Shown here: piece after piece, positions 1 through 6,216 of the stretch
Layout: each line of letters begins with the position of its first letter
Numbering within the stretch: the first letter of the stretch is position 1
Assembly: GCA_035759585.1 (NCBI GenBank)
Contig: DASTUP010000166.1
Span: 1 to 13,370 of the forward strand
Source: CAMLLJ01 sp035759585
GTDB taxonomy: Bacteria > Gemmatimonadota > Gemmatimonadetes > Gemmatimonadales > GWC2-71-9
DNA: 13,370 nt
Reading direction: 5' to 3'
Program-made: the position numbers and the translations under genes
Notes under the pieces: model-generated
Told to the model about the DNA's origin: nothing
What the model saw: the letters and a program-made list of their open reading frames with translations, nothing else
Databases searched by the model: none

Positions 1-868
1 CCGCCTGGTAGAGGAGCGCGAGCTCGCGCGACGCTTCGGCCACGCTCAGCACCGAGGCGCTGCTGACCGCGATCTCGATGGCCGCCTTGAGTCGCGACTC
101 GGCCAGCGCAAGCCGCCCAGTCTCGCGGAAGACGCGCCCGATCACCTTGTACGCGTCCGCCTTGTCGATCCGCGAGTCGAGCCGGTCGAAGATGGCGAGG
201 GCGCTTTCCGCGCCGGCGCGGGCCCGGTCGTACTGCTGCTGCGCGAGGAAAACTTCGGCATGGTTGAGGCTGCAGAGGCCCTGGAGGTGCACGTCGCCGG
301 TCTCGGTCGCGAGCGCGTGGCTCTCGCGGAAGTACCGGTTCGCCTCTTCCCACTGCGAGCGGTCGGCGTGCACCATGCCGAGGTTGTGGTAGGCGATCGC
401 CCGGCCCCGGTCATCGCCCACCCATTCGAACGCCTCGAGCGAGCGCGCATAGTGCGCGACCGCGCCTTCGTGATCGCCCTGGATGTTGCAGAGGATGCCG
501 AGGTTCTGCTCGACGCGGCCGCGCAGCGGCGCGTGATCGCCGCCCAGCCGGAGCGCGCGCTGATAGCGCTGCCGGGCGAGGTCCATGTTGCCCATCTCGA
601 AATCGAAGCTCGCGAGCGTATTGAGCGACTCGGCGCCGAGAAGGTCGTCGCCGATCTCGGCGGCCACGCCGAGGCTCCGCTCGCAGAGCTCGCGCGCCGC
701 ACCCGCATCCCCGCGCCGCTGGTGCACGACGGCCATCCGCCGCAGCGCTTCGGAATAGGTGGCCCGATCGCTTTCGCGCTCCGCCTGGTCGGCCACGGCT
801 TCATAGCCGCGGAGCGCCTCGTCCAGCGAGCCGCTTCGCTCCTGGCTGATCGCTGCCTGGAGGAACAT
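1..868 (-). CDS. TPR-repeat protein, C-terminus beyond left edge
   Basis: The minus frame is open from 940 to the left edge and encodes about 290 residues of back-to-back tetratricopeptide repeats. Each repeat has paired helices with typical A-x-x-Y-x-x-A-L or G-x-x-x-A-x-x-x-Y spacing, for example LARQRYQRALRLGG, AYHNLGMVHADRSQW and ADAYKVIGRVFRETGR. TPR arrays are protein-binding scaffolds, and no catalytic motif is visible in this part. No signal peptide is seen, so a cytoplasmic location is likely. The start is uncertain. ATG at 868 has a G-rich GAGGGGG about 14 bases upstream, further than usual. GTG at 907 is an alternative without a clear ribosome site. The frame is the same as that of the upstream lipoprotein, separated only by its TGA. 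From memory of similar Gemmatimonadota proteins, an output domain such as HD-GYP could follow beyond the edge; the window cannot show this. Confidence 0.8.
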   Translation of the reverse strand, partial: MFLQAAISQERSGSLDEALRGYEAVADQAERESDRATYSEALRRMAVVHQRRGDAGAARELCERSLGVAAEIGDDLLGAESLNTLASFDFEMGNMDLARQRYQRALRLGGDHAPLRGRVEQNLGILCNIQGDHEGAVAHYARSLEAFEWVGDDRGRAIAYHNLGMVHADRSQWEEANRYFRESHALATETGDVHLQGLCSLNHAEVFLAQQQYDRARAGAESALAIFDRLDSRIDKADAYKVIGRVFRETGRLALAESRLKAAIEIAVSSASVLSVAEASRELALLYQA

Positions 869-940
869 GCGCGGGCAGCCGGCCCCCTCGACGGGAGCCG
901 GCTGCACGCTCGTGAGCGGTGTGTGTGGGCCGCCCAAGAC

Positions 941-1513
941 TCAGTACGCCACGGCGTAGCGCGAGAAGTGATCGATGCTGCCGGTCACCGTCTTCGACCG
1001 CGCGGCGTCGCGCGAGAGGATCAGCTCGAGAATCGAGAGCCGCTCGTCGGTGTACACCACGCGCTTCGGAAGCGGAAGGCTGACGCAGTTCGAGTAGCTC
1101 AGCGTGAGCTGCGCGGGGCGCTGGAACTCGAGCCCCTCCGGACCGAAGCGTACCGAGTTGGCCCGGCCCGGCATGCGCTCAGCGGTGATCGTCACGGTGC
1201 GGTTGAGCGCTCCGGCGGGCACCACGAGCGTGTGCCGGCCCACGGTGATCGTGCCGCCGGCCGCGCCGATGCGCTTCGTCGCGATCGCGTACGGCTCGCT
1301 CGAGCAGGTCAGCAGCTGGACGACGCCGGTCGTCGTCTCGAGAACGGTGGACGTCGTCTCGTTCAGCAGCTCGCCGGTGCCGTCGAGGAGCGAGCCGAGC
1401 AAGGGGGCTGGCGCCGTCGATTCGTCGACGGAAGGGCCGGTCGTGTCGGAGGAGCAGGCTGCCCCGAAGACGAGCACGGCGGCGAGGAGGACGCGGAACT
1501 TCGAGGACCACAT
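941..1513 (-). CDS. secreted lipoprotein with ZU5-like domain
   Basis: The protein has 190 residues. Its N-terminus is a lipoprotein signal: basic K5/R7, a hydrophobic stretch and the lipobox FGAAC with the acceptor Cys20, followed by SSDTTGPS. It should therefore be anchored in a membrane, facing the periplasm or outside. Residues about 80-150 (G-A-A-G-G-T-I-T-V, then VVPAGAL, then FGPEGLEFQRPAQLTLSY) match the pattern of ZU5 domains, beta-rich modules found in bacterial surface proteins. No enzymatic motif is seen. ATG at 1513 is well supported by GGAG at 1522-1525 with eight bases between. The TPR frame follows directly after its TGA, so the two genes are probably one transcription unit. 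The long leader upstream contains hairpins that could regulate it. The ZU5 assignment rests on motif resemblance by eye. Confidence 0.88.
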   Translation of the reverse strand: MWSSKFRVLLAAVLVFGAACSSDTTGPSVDESTAPAPLLGSLLDGTGELLNETTSTVLETTTGVVQLLTCSSEPYAIATKRIGAAGGTITVGRHTLVVPAGALNRTVTITAERMPGRANSVRFGPEGLEFQRPAQLTLSYSNCVSLPLPKRVVYTDERLSILELILSRDAARSKTVTGSIDHFSRYAVAY

Positions 1514-1555
1514 GAGGGTAACTCCGTGCTCGGGTGATTGGCATGCGACGGTACC

Positions 1556-1572
1556 GCGGTCGAATCGACCGC
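1556..1572 (-). promoter_or_regulatory. leader hairpin upstream of ZU5 lipoprotein
   Basis: A perfect 6-bp inverted repeat, GCGGTC and GACCGC, flanks a 5-base loop. It lies 43-59 bases upstream of the ATG at 1513. In RNA it would form a stable hairpin in the 5' leader; as DNA it could be an operator. There is no T-run, so it is not a simple terminator. Function is inference. Confidence 0.35.
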
Positions 1573-1641
1573 CGGCGACACCAGTGAATGGGCGCCGGTA
1601 CGCGGGACGGCCCCAGCGATTGCAACCCTCGTGCCCAAGGG

Positions 1642-1749
1642 TCGATTAGCTGTAGTAGTTTTTGTCGGCTGATGATTTTACGTGGGGTAACATATTGCAG
1701 TAATAGCAAATACGGCACTACCTGGAATCAGAAGGCGTCAACTAATCGA
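1642..1749 (-). ncRNA. candidate structured RNA or small element bounded by inverted repeats
   Basis: TCGATTAG at 1642-1649 is the exact reverse complement of CTAATCGA at 1742-1749. The match extends inward to 11 bp with one mismatch (C1650 against A1741), which becomes a G-U wobble if the minus strand is transcribed. The enclosed segment is clearly poorer in GC than its surroundings: by my count 45 of 108 bases are G or C. On the minus strand nested complements exist inside: GTAGT with ACTAC, CTGAT with ATCAG, TTGC-N7-GCAA and TTAC-N5-GTAA. This could be a leader riboregulator for the lipoprotein gene, a small RNA, or a short MITE-like insertion. No target-site duplication is visible, and I recognise no known riboswitch class. 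The repeat is observed; its function is not. Confidence 0.35.
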
Positions 1750-1759
1750 ACATGTCAAC
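1737..1759 (-). repeat. two direct copies of GTTGAC
   Basis: On the minus strand GTTGAC occurs at 1759-1754 and again at 1742-1737, 17 bases from start to start. Both resemble a -35 hexamer (TTGACA and TTGACG), but no convincing -10 lies 17 bases downstream of either. They could be part of a promoter, or two binding sites for a regulator spaced between one and a half and two helix turns. The second copy overlaps the inner part of the inverted repeat ending at 1749. Confidence 0.3.
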
Positions 1760-1764
1760 GCCGG

Positions 1765-1787
1765 AAAAACCGTGGCGCGCAAGCGCG
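1765..1787 (-). terminator. weak candidate terminator after RCC1 lipoprotein
   Basis: Downstream of the RCC1 gene's TGA, the minus strand has CGCG-CTTG-CGCG (1787-1776). Six bases later comes a run of five T (1769-1765). The stem is only 4 bp and the gap to the T-run is long, so this is a weak intrinsic terminator at best. Position and T-run are its main support. Confidence 0.35.
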
Positions 1788-1832
1788 GGTGCGGCTCCCG
1801 TACCGCGGCGGCGGATCGGAGGCGTTGCGGCT

Positions 1833-3059
1833 TCAGGGCCCGTCCACCGGTACGGGTACGAGGCTCGACGTCAGGGTTCCGTTGCCGAGCTGCCCGGTGG
1901 CGTTCGCTCCCCAGCAGTAGGTGGCGCCCTCGAACGTGATGCCGCAGGTGAAGTCGTCACCCGCGGCGAGTGTGCGGAAGCTGTGGCCGCCCCCGACAAA
2001 GACCGGATCGAGCGTGCCGTCGCCGACGGCATCCACCGTGGTGCCGTCGCCGAGCTGGCCGTGGCTATTGGCGCCCCAGCAGTAGGCGGTCCCACCGGGT
2101 GTCGCGCCGCAGGCGTGCTCCGCGCCGACCGTCACGCTCGCGAAGGTGATTCCGTCACCTACCGCGGTGGGCTCCATTTCGGTGAAGCTTGCGCCATTCC
2201 CGTGGATATTTCCCCAGCAGTACGCTGCGCCCCCTGCCGTGACACCGCAGAGCAGGGACCATCCGCCGCTCAGTTGCGTGAAGGACGGCGCGCCACCCAC
2301 TTCGGTGGGCAGGTAGCGTTCTGCACTGTCGCCTTCGGCGGGGCGCGCCCAGCAGAGAAGCCTGCCATCCTCCGCGGCGCCGCAGACCTGGCCGGCACCG
2401 GCTGCAATCGAGCGGAACAGATGCTTGCCCTCGACCGGCGCCGGCGTCGTCGCGCAGCGACCATCCTGAAAGTAGAACTCGCTCGAAAACCGCTCTCCGC
2501 ATTGCGTCAGCGCAGCGGAGCCGTCCGGGATGACTCCGATCCCGAGATAGCCGCCCTGATACACGCCCCAGCACCGGGCGAGGCCGGCTTGGGTGAGACC
2601 GCAGGTAATGCCACCGCTGTTCACCACTTCGCGGAATCGCTCTGCCGAACGGACGCCCTGCGGACGCACGTTGCAACTCAGCGCAAATGTCGGGAACGTC
2701 TCCCCGCACTGGTCGATGCCGTCGACAGATCCGTTACCAGTGATCCCCCAATCCGACGCACCCCAGCAGTACGCGCTCCCCGTGAGATCGACCGCGCATG
2801 CCGTGATTCCCTGATGCATCTTCGCGAACCGGGGCTCTCCCGGCATCGGCGACGGGACGAGCCGTCGCGCTGTATTCCCCGTGCCCAGCTGGCCATAGGC
2901 GTTGTCGCCCCAGCAGAGCGCCTCCCCTTCGGCGGTCAATCCGCAGGCGCTCCTGCCCCCCGCAGTCAGCGAAACAAAGCGAAGATCGGAGGGCTCCGTG
3001 GGCTCATCGGAACAGGCGGCGAGCGTCAGGGGAAGGACTGCGGTGGGGAAGGCTTTCAT
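1833..3059 (-). CDS. RCC1-repeat lipoprotein, seven-bladed propeller
   Basis: The protein has 408 residues. A short lipoprotein signal ends in LTLAAC with the acceptor Cys16, followed by SDEPTEPSDL. The rest is seven RCC1-type repeats, recognisable by a C-G-x-T core, Y/L-C-W-G and often G-Q-L-G-x-G (for example GDNAYGQLGTG and GANSHGQLGDG). That is the number expected for a full beta-propeller. Every blade carries C-x9-C-W, starting with C39/C49, so each blade probably has its own disulfide, which fits an extracytoplasmic site. Blades 2 and 3 also carry inserts with extra cysteines (QCGETF...C and QCGERF...C). Bacterial RCC1 proteins are usually ligand- or protein-binding surface proteins; the partner here is unknown. 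ATG at 3059 is fixed by AGGAGG at 3066-3071, six bases upstream. The gap to the DUF2784 gene is 117 bases, so it may have its own promoter, though I see no clear one. Confidence 0.92.
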   Translation of the reverse strand: MKAFPTAVLPLTLAACSDEPTEPSDLRFVSLTAGGRSACGLTAEGEALCWGDNAYGQLGTGNTARRLVPSPMPGEPRFAKMHQGITACAVDLTGSAYCWGASDWGITGNGSVDGIDQCGETFPTFALSCNVRPQGVRSAERFREVVNSGGITCGLTQAGLARCWGVYQGGYLGIGVIPDGSAALTQCGERFSSEFYFQDGRCATTPAPVEGKHLFRSIAAGAGQVCGAAEDGRLLCWARPAEGDSAERYLPTEVGGAPSFTQLSGGWSLLCGVTAGGAAYCWGNIHGNGASFTEMEPTAVGDGITFASVTVGAEHACGATPGGTAYCWGANSHGQLGDGTTVDAVGDGTLDPVFVGGGHSFRTLAAGDDFTCGITFEGATYCWGANATGQLGNGTLTSSLVPVPVDGP

Positions 3060-3176
3060 GCGATTCCTCCTGGCACGGTCTTCGGTGAGCCGGATTCGGT
3101 CGATCGGGCTGGCGTAGGGGAAAGGACGAAGCAGGGTGGCTCGGGGCGCACAGGTGCGGCCGGGCTCGGAACCCCG

Positions 3177-3557
3177 TCAGGCGGTGCCGCGCCGGTGCCG
3201 CCGATACACGTGACGGTAGATGAGGACGTTCAGCAGGACGACGATGACGCCGAGCGCGATCTGGATTCCGGGCGTGAGTCCGCGCGGGTAGAGCACCGGC
3301 AGGATGTAGTGCTCGACGAACCCCCCTTCGTATCCTGCAGCGCCACCCTGCCGCCGCAGCCATTTCTCGAGCGGCGTCAGCGGGCAGACCCAGCCGGCAA
3401 ATGAAATGAGCGCGCCCCACGCTGCAGCCGGGAGGTGGATCCAGACCACCTTCGGCCAGCGCAGGGCGAGCACGCCTCCGAACAGCACGAACAGCACGAA
3501 GCAGAAATGGAGGGCGACCACCAGCTCGGCGAGTCGCCCGTAGTTCACGTCGCCCAT
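3177..3557 (-). CDS. DUF2784 family membrane protein
   Basis: This is a 126-residue integral membrane protein. It has about three to four hydrophobic helices: roughly residues 10-33 (LAELVVALHFCFVLFVLFGG), 39-58 and 98-115, with a basic C-terminal tail (YRRHRRGTA). The central signature W-x-H-L-P-A-A-x-W-G and CPLTPLEKWLR, followed by the Y-x-G-x-F-x-x-x-Y pattern and YPRGLTPGIQ, is that of DUF2784, a family without a known function. The start is ATG at 3557, because the preceding EF-G-like gene stops in the same place (TGATG, one shared base). No separate ribosome site is visible, so translation should be coupled to the GTPase gene. A longer open frame upstream lies within the EF-G-like gene and is not used. 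The pairing with the GTPase may be functional or only transcriptional. Confidence 0.88.
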   Translation of the reverse strand: MGDVNYGRLAELVVALHFCFVLFVLFGGVLALRWPKVVWIHLPAAAWGALISFAGWVCPLTPLEKWLRRQGGAAGYEGGFVEHYILPVLYPRGLTPGIQIALGVIVVLLNVLIYRHVYRRHRRGTA

Positions 3558-5626
3558 CAGGATGCGGCGGCCGCGTGCTCCCGTTCTTCTGCGGCCACCC
3601 GTTCGGCGACGTCCGGCGGTGCCTCGGCGTAACCATGCGCCGAATGGCGATACGTCCCCCGGCCGTGCGTGATCGAGTGCAGGGTGGTGGAGTACTTGTA
3701 CAGCTCCGACTCCGGCACGATGGCGCGCACCTTCGTCAGCCGGCCGTCCTGCTCCGTTCCGAGGATCTGGCCGCGCCTGGCACTCAGGTCTCCCATCACG
3801 TCGCCGAGCACGTCTTCGGGCGTCCAGACGATCACGTCGGCAAGCGGCTCGAGGAGCACCGGCCGGCACTTCGGCGCCACGTTCCTGAAGGCGAGAATGC
3901 CCGCCATCTTGAACGACATTTCGTTCGAGTCGACATCGTGGTACGAGCCGTCGAAGCACTCGACCGAGAAATCCACCATCGGATAGCCCGCAACCACGCC
4001 GCGCTCGGCCGCTTCCCGGACCCCGCGATCCACCGCGGGAATGTACTTGTTCGGAATGACGCCGCCGACGATCCTGTCGACGAACTCGTACCCGCCTCCG
4101 CGGGGCCGCGGAGCCATGCGGATCCAGCAGTCACCGTACTGGCCGCGCCCGCCGCTCTGTTTCTTGTGCTTTCCCTGCCCTTCGGCCTTGGCCTTGATCG
4201 TCTCGCGGTATGCAACCTTGGGGCGCGCGAGCTCCGCGTGCACGCCGTATTTCCGCGCGAGGCGGCCGAGGATGGTGTCGAAGTGGCGCTCCCCCATGCC
4301 GTGGATGAGCGTCTGGCCCAGCTCCGAGTTGTACTCGAAGTGGAAGGTCGGATCTTCCTCGTGCAGCTTGTGGAGGCCGGCGGCGAGCTTGTCCTCTTCG
4401 CCGCGCTGGTGCACCAGGACCGCGGCCGTCGCGACCGCATCGGGATACGGCGTGGGCGGAAGCCGCACCGGAGCGTCACGGCGGCAGAAGGTATCGTTCG
4501 TGTGCGTATCGCGCAGCTTGGCCACCGTCGCGATGTCCCCCGCTTCGATCCGCTCGATCTCGACCCGGTCCCTTCCCTGCTGGAGCGAGAGGTGGTTGAG
4601 CTTCTCGGCCACTTCGTGCTCGGCGTTCCACACCTCGTCGCCCGAGCGGATCGAGCCGGTGAAGAGCCGGAAGAACGTCACGTCGCCGACGTGCGGCTCC
4701 GAGACCGTCTTGAATACGTGGCCGAGGAGCGGGGCGTCGTACCCGGCGCCATCGCCTGCGCGCCGTGCCGCGAGCGCCTCGATGGGTGATGGGAACAGCT
4801 CGACCATTTCGTTGAGCAGTGTCCGCATGCCGTAGGTCAGCTCCCCGCTCCCGCAGAAGAGCGGAACGATCTCCCCGGCGAGCATCGCGCGCTTCATGAC
4901 GCGCACGATCTCCTCCCGGCCGATCGGCTCGCCGCCCAGGTATCGCTCGATCAGCGAATCGTCGGTGGCGGCGACGGCCTCGGTGAGCTGGTCGGTGTAC
5001 TGCGCATGGCGCTCGCGCAGCTCGTCGGGGATGTCGATGATGTCGTACTCGCCCGACTTCGTGCCCTTTCGGTAATTATGGCACTGCCCGGTGAACAGGT
5101 TGACGATGCCGTGGAAGTCGTGACCGTCGCCCACCGGGATCTCGACCGGAACGACCTTGGGCGAGAGGTGATCGCGCACGTCGCGGAAGACCGCCTCGAA
5201 GTCGGCGTTCTCCTTGTCCATGGCGGTGACGAACAGGATGCGTGGGAGATGGAGCTGATCGCAGATTTCCCAGACCTTCTCCGTTCCAACTTCCACGCCC
5301 GCGGTGCCGCTCAGCACCACGACGGCGGCGTCCGCGGCGTGCAGGCCGCCCACCGCTTCGCCGAAGTAGTCGAGATAGCCGGGCGTGTCGAGGAGGTTCA
5401 GCTTGGTGTCCATCCACTCGGCGTAGGCGAGGCCGAGGGAGATGGAGTGCTTGCGGTCGATTTCATCGGGAGAGTAATCGGTGAGCGCGGTGCCATCCTT
5501 GATCGAGCCGTGGCGGCGGCTGGCACCGGATACGAAGGCCAGCGCGTCGACGAGGGTCGTCTTCCCGCTGGCCCCGTGGCCCACGAAGGCCACATTTCTG
5601 ATGGCGTCGGAGCCATAGACCTTCAT
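3557..5626 (-). CDS. elongation factor G-like GTPase (EF-G-2 type)
   Basis: This is a 689-residue translational GTPase with full EF-G length and domain order. G1 is GHGASGKTT (residues 16-24) and G3 is DTPGY (80-84). The domain IV stretch includes GGRGQYGDCWIR and FDGSYHDVDSNEMSFKMA, and domain V has RRGQILG and YSTTLHSITHGRGTYRH near the C-terminus. Switch I (DEIDRKHSISLG) lacks the canonical R-G-I-T-I, and the G4 element is TAMD (134-137) instead of NKMD. These departures fit the EF-G-2 paralogue group, such as the second EF-G of Thermus, rather than the housekeeping translocase of the str operon. Its exact job is unsettled; ribosome binding with GTP hydrolysis is the family expectation. 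ATG at 5626 is preferred: AGGAGG at 5635-5640 lies eight bases upstream, while a GTG at 5635 would sit inside that ribosome site. A possible promoter lies at 5653-5687. Confidence 0.93.
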   Translation of the reverse strand: MKVYGSDAIRNVAFVGHGASGKTTLVDALAFVSGASRRHGSIKDGTALTDYSPDEIDRKHSISLGLAYAEWMDTKLNLLDTPGYLDYFGEAVGGLHAADAAVVVLSGTAGVEVGTEKVWEICDQLHLPRILFVTAMDKENADFEAVFRDVRDHLSPKVVPVEIPVGDGHDFHGIVNLFTGQCHNYRKGTKSGEYDIIDIPDELRERHAQYTDQLTEAVAATDDSLIERYLGGEPIGREEIVRVMKRAMLAGEIVPLFCGSGELTYGMRTLLNEMVELFPSPIEALAARRAGDGAGYDAPLLGHVFKTVSEPHVGDVTFFRLFTGSIRSGDEVWNAEHEVAEKLNHLSLQQGRDRVEIERIEAGDIATVAKLRDTHTNDTFCRRDAPVRLPPTPYPDAVATAAVLVHQRGEEDKLAAGLHKLHEEDPTFHFEYNSELGQTLIHGMGERHFDTILGRLARKYGVHAELARPKVAYRETIKAKAEGQGKHKKQSGGRGQYGDCWIRMAPRPRGGGYEFVDRIVGGVIPNKYIPAVDRGVREAAERGVVAGYPMVDFSVECFDGSYHDVDSNEMSFKMAGILAFRNVAPKCRPVLLEPLADVIVWTPEDVLGDVMGDLSARRGQILGTEQDGRLTKVRAIVPESELYKYSTTLHSITHGRGTYRHSAHGYAEAPPDVAERVAAEEREHAAAAS

Positions 5627-5652
5627 GGGCTCCACCTCCTGCCGAATGAGGG

Positions 5653-5687
5653 ATTCTGATACTGCCCTCGGATCGGGCGGCTGTCAA
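5653..5687 (-). promoter_or_regulatory. candidate sigma-70-like promoter for EF-G-like gene
   Basis: The minus strand has a perfect TTGACA at 5687-5682, then 17 bases, then CAGTAT (5664-5659). CAGAAT (5658-5653) is an alternative, further away. The -35 is exact but both -10 candidates are poor. It sits between the upstream gene's stop at 5707 and the ribosome site at 5635-5640, which is the right place for a promoter. Confidence 0.35.
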
Positions 5688-5706
5688 ATCCGCGGCGGCG
5701 GGAGCC

Positions 5707-6216
5707 TCACCGGCTGGTCCGGATCTCGACGATGACGGCAGTGCCGATCTGCGTGGCGGGCATCAGGTAGGCGATTTCTTCGGAGCGCGTCGCATACGCC
5801 AGTCCGCCCACCGCCGCCGTGACGAGCGAGCTCAGCAGGAGCGATTTCCCGAAGCTGCCGCGCCCGCCATTGGCCACGTGCACGCCGAGTGGCGCGCCGA
5901 GCGCAAGGCCGCCGGCTCCGCCGATGATGAAACCGCCGAGGCCGCACTGATCGCTCCCGCGGCATCCATCCGATTGTTCGATCGCCGCACCGCCGAGGCC
6001 TCCGGCCACGCCGCCGGCCGCACCGCCCAGAATCCCTCCGAGCACGAGGAGAACCGGGCTTCGATGTGTCCGGACTGCCGGCGGCAGCGAATTTGCCATT
6101 GAAGCCAAAGCGGGGGCCGGAACCTCACGGCGGTAGCCGAAGCGGCTGCCCTGGGCGGCGAGGCCTGCGGGGCACAGCGCGACTGCCAGGAGCAGGGTGA
6201 GCAGACAACGAATCAT
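5707..6216 (-). CDS. small secreted glycine-rich protein (paralogue A)
   Basis: The protein has 169 residues. It has a signal peptide (MIRCLLTLLLAVALCPAGLAAQG, probable cut at LAA/Q). A glycine-zipper hydrophobic segment (LGGILGGAAGGVAGGLGG) follows, then a C-x5-C pair (DGCRGSDQCG), then G-V-H-V-A-N-x-x-x-G-x-F-G and a second hydrophobic region. Glycine-zipper segments often insert in or associate with membranes; the protein probably sits in the cell envelope. It has no enzymatic motif and I do not recognise a named family. The upstream gene encodes a clear paralogue with the same order of elements. ATG at 6216 overlaps that gene's stop (ATGA) and has GGAGGA at 6224-6229, seven bases upstream, so coupled translation with its own ribosome site is likely. 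Confidence 0.85.
   Translation of the reverse strand: MIRCLLTLLLAVALCPAGLAAQGSRFGYRREVPAPALASMANSLPPAVRTHRSPVLLVLGGILGGAAGGVAGGLGGAAIEQSDGCRGSDQCGLGGFIIGGAGGLALGAPLGVHVANGGRGSFGKSLLLSSLVTAAVGGLAYATRSEEIAYLMPATQIGTAVIVEIRTSR

Larger units (their letters stand above)
1514..1832. other. 319-base intergenic region with structured AT-rich core
   Basis: No protein gene is supported here. Both flanking genes are on the minus strand, so it holds the end of the RCC1 gene's transcript and the leader of the ZU5 lipoprotein. Reading in that direction it contains a possible terminator (1765-1787), two direct copies of GTTGAC (1754-1759 and 1737-1742), a 108-base AT-rich segment bounded by inverted repeats (1642-1749), a small stem with arms ACCCT/AGGGT (1625-1642) and a 6-bp hairpin (1556-1572). 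A plus-strand open frame across 1588-1920 shows no recognisable protein character and was not accepted. Confidence 0.7.

Noticed and set aside
142..804. Minus-strand open frame of about 220 codons in the TPR region
   Set aside because: It is in a different frame from the TPR repeats and is made mostly of Arg, Ser and Ala, so it is a shadow frame.
260..1537. Plus-strand open frame of about 425 codons over the TPR and ZU5 genes
   Set aside because: It is antisense to two genes with recognisable repeats and a lipoprotein signal, and has no features of its own.
1642..1749. Integron attC site or tRNA as explanation of the AT-rich segment
   Set aside because: The conserved GTTRRRY/RYYYAAC core sites of attC are absent, and no cloverleaf with a TTCGA loop and acceptor stem can be drawn.
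3061..3176. Terminator or operator between DUF2784 and RCC1 genes
   Set aside because: There is a palindrome CGCAC-AG-GTGCG and two GGCTCGG copies, but the loop is too small to fold, no T-run follows, and the region is GC-rich enough for chance repeats.
1752..3404. Plus-strand open frame of about 550 codons
   Set aside because: Antisense to the RCC1 lipoprotein, whose repeats, lipobox and AGGAGG site are convincing. The plus frame shows no domain.
5633..5635. GTG start for the EF-G-like gene
   Set aside because: It overlaps the AGGAGG ribosome site at 5635-5640. ATG at 5626 has ideal spacing to that site.
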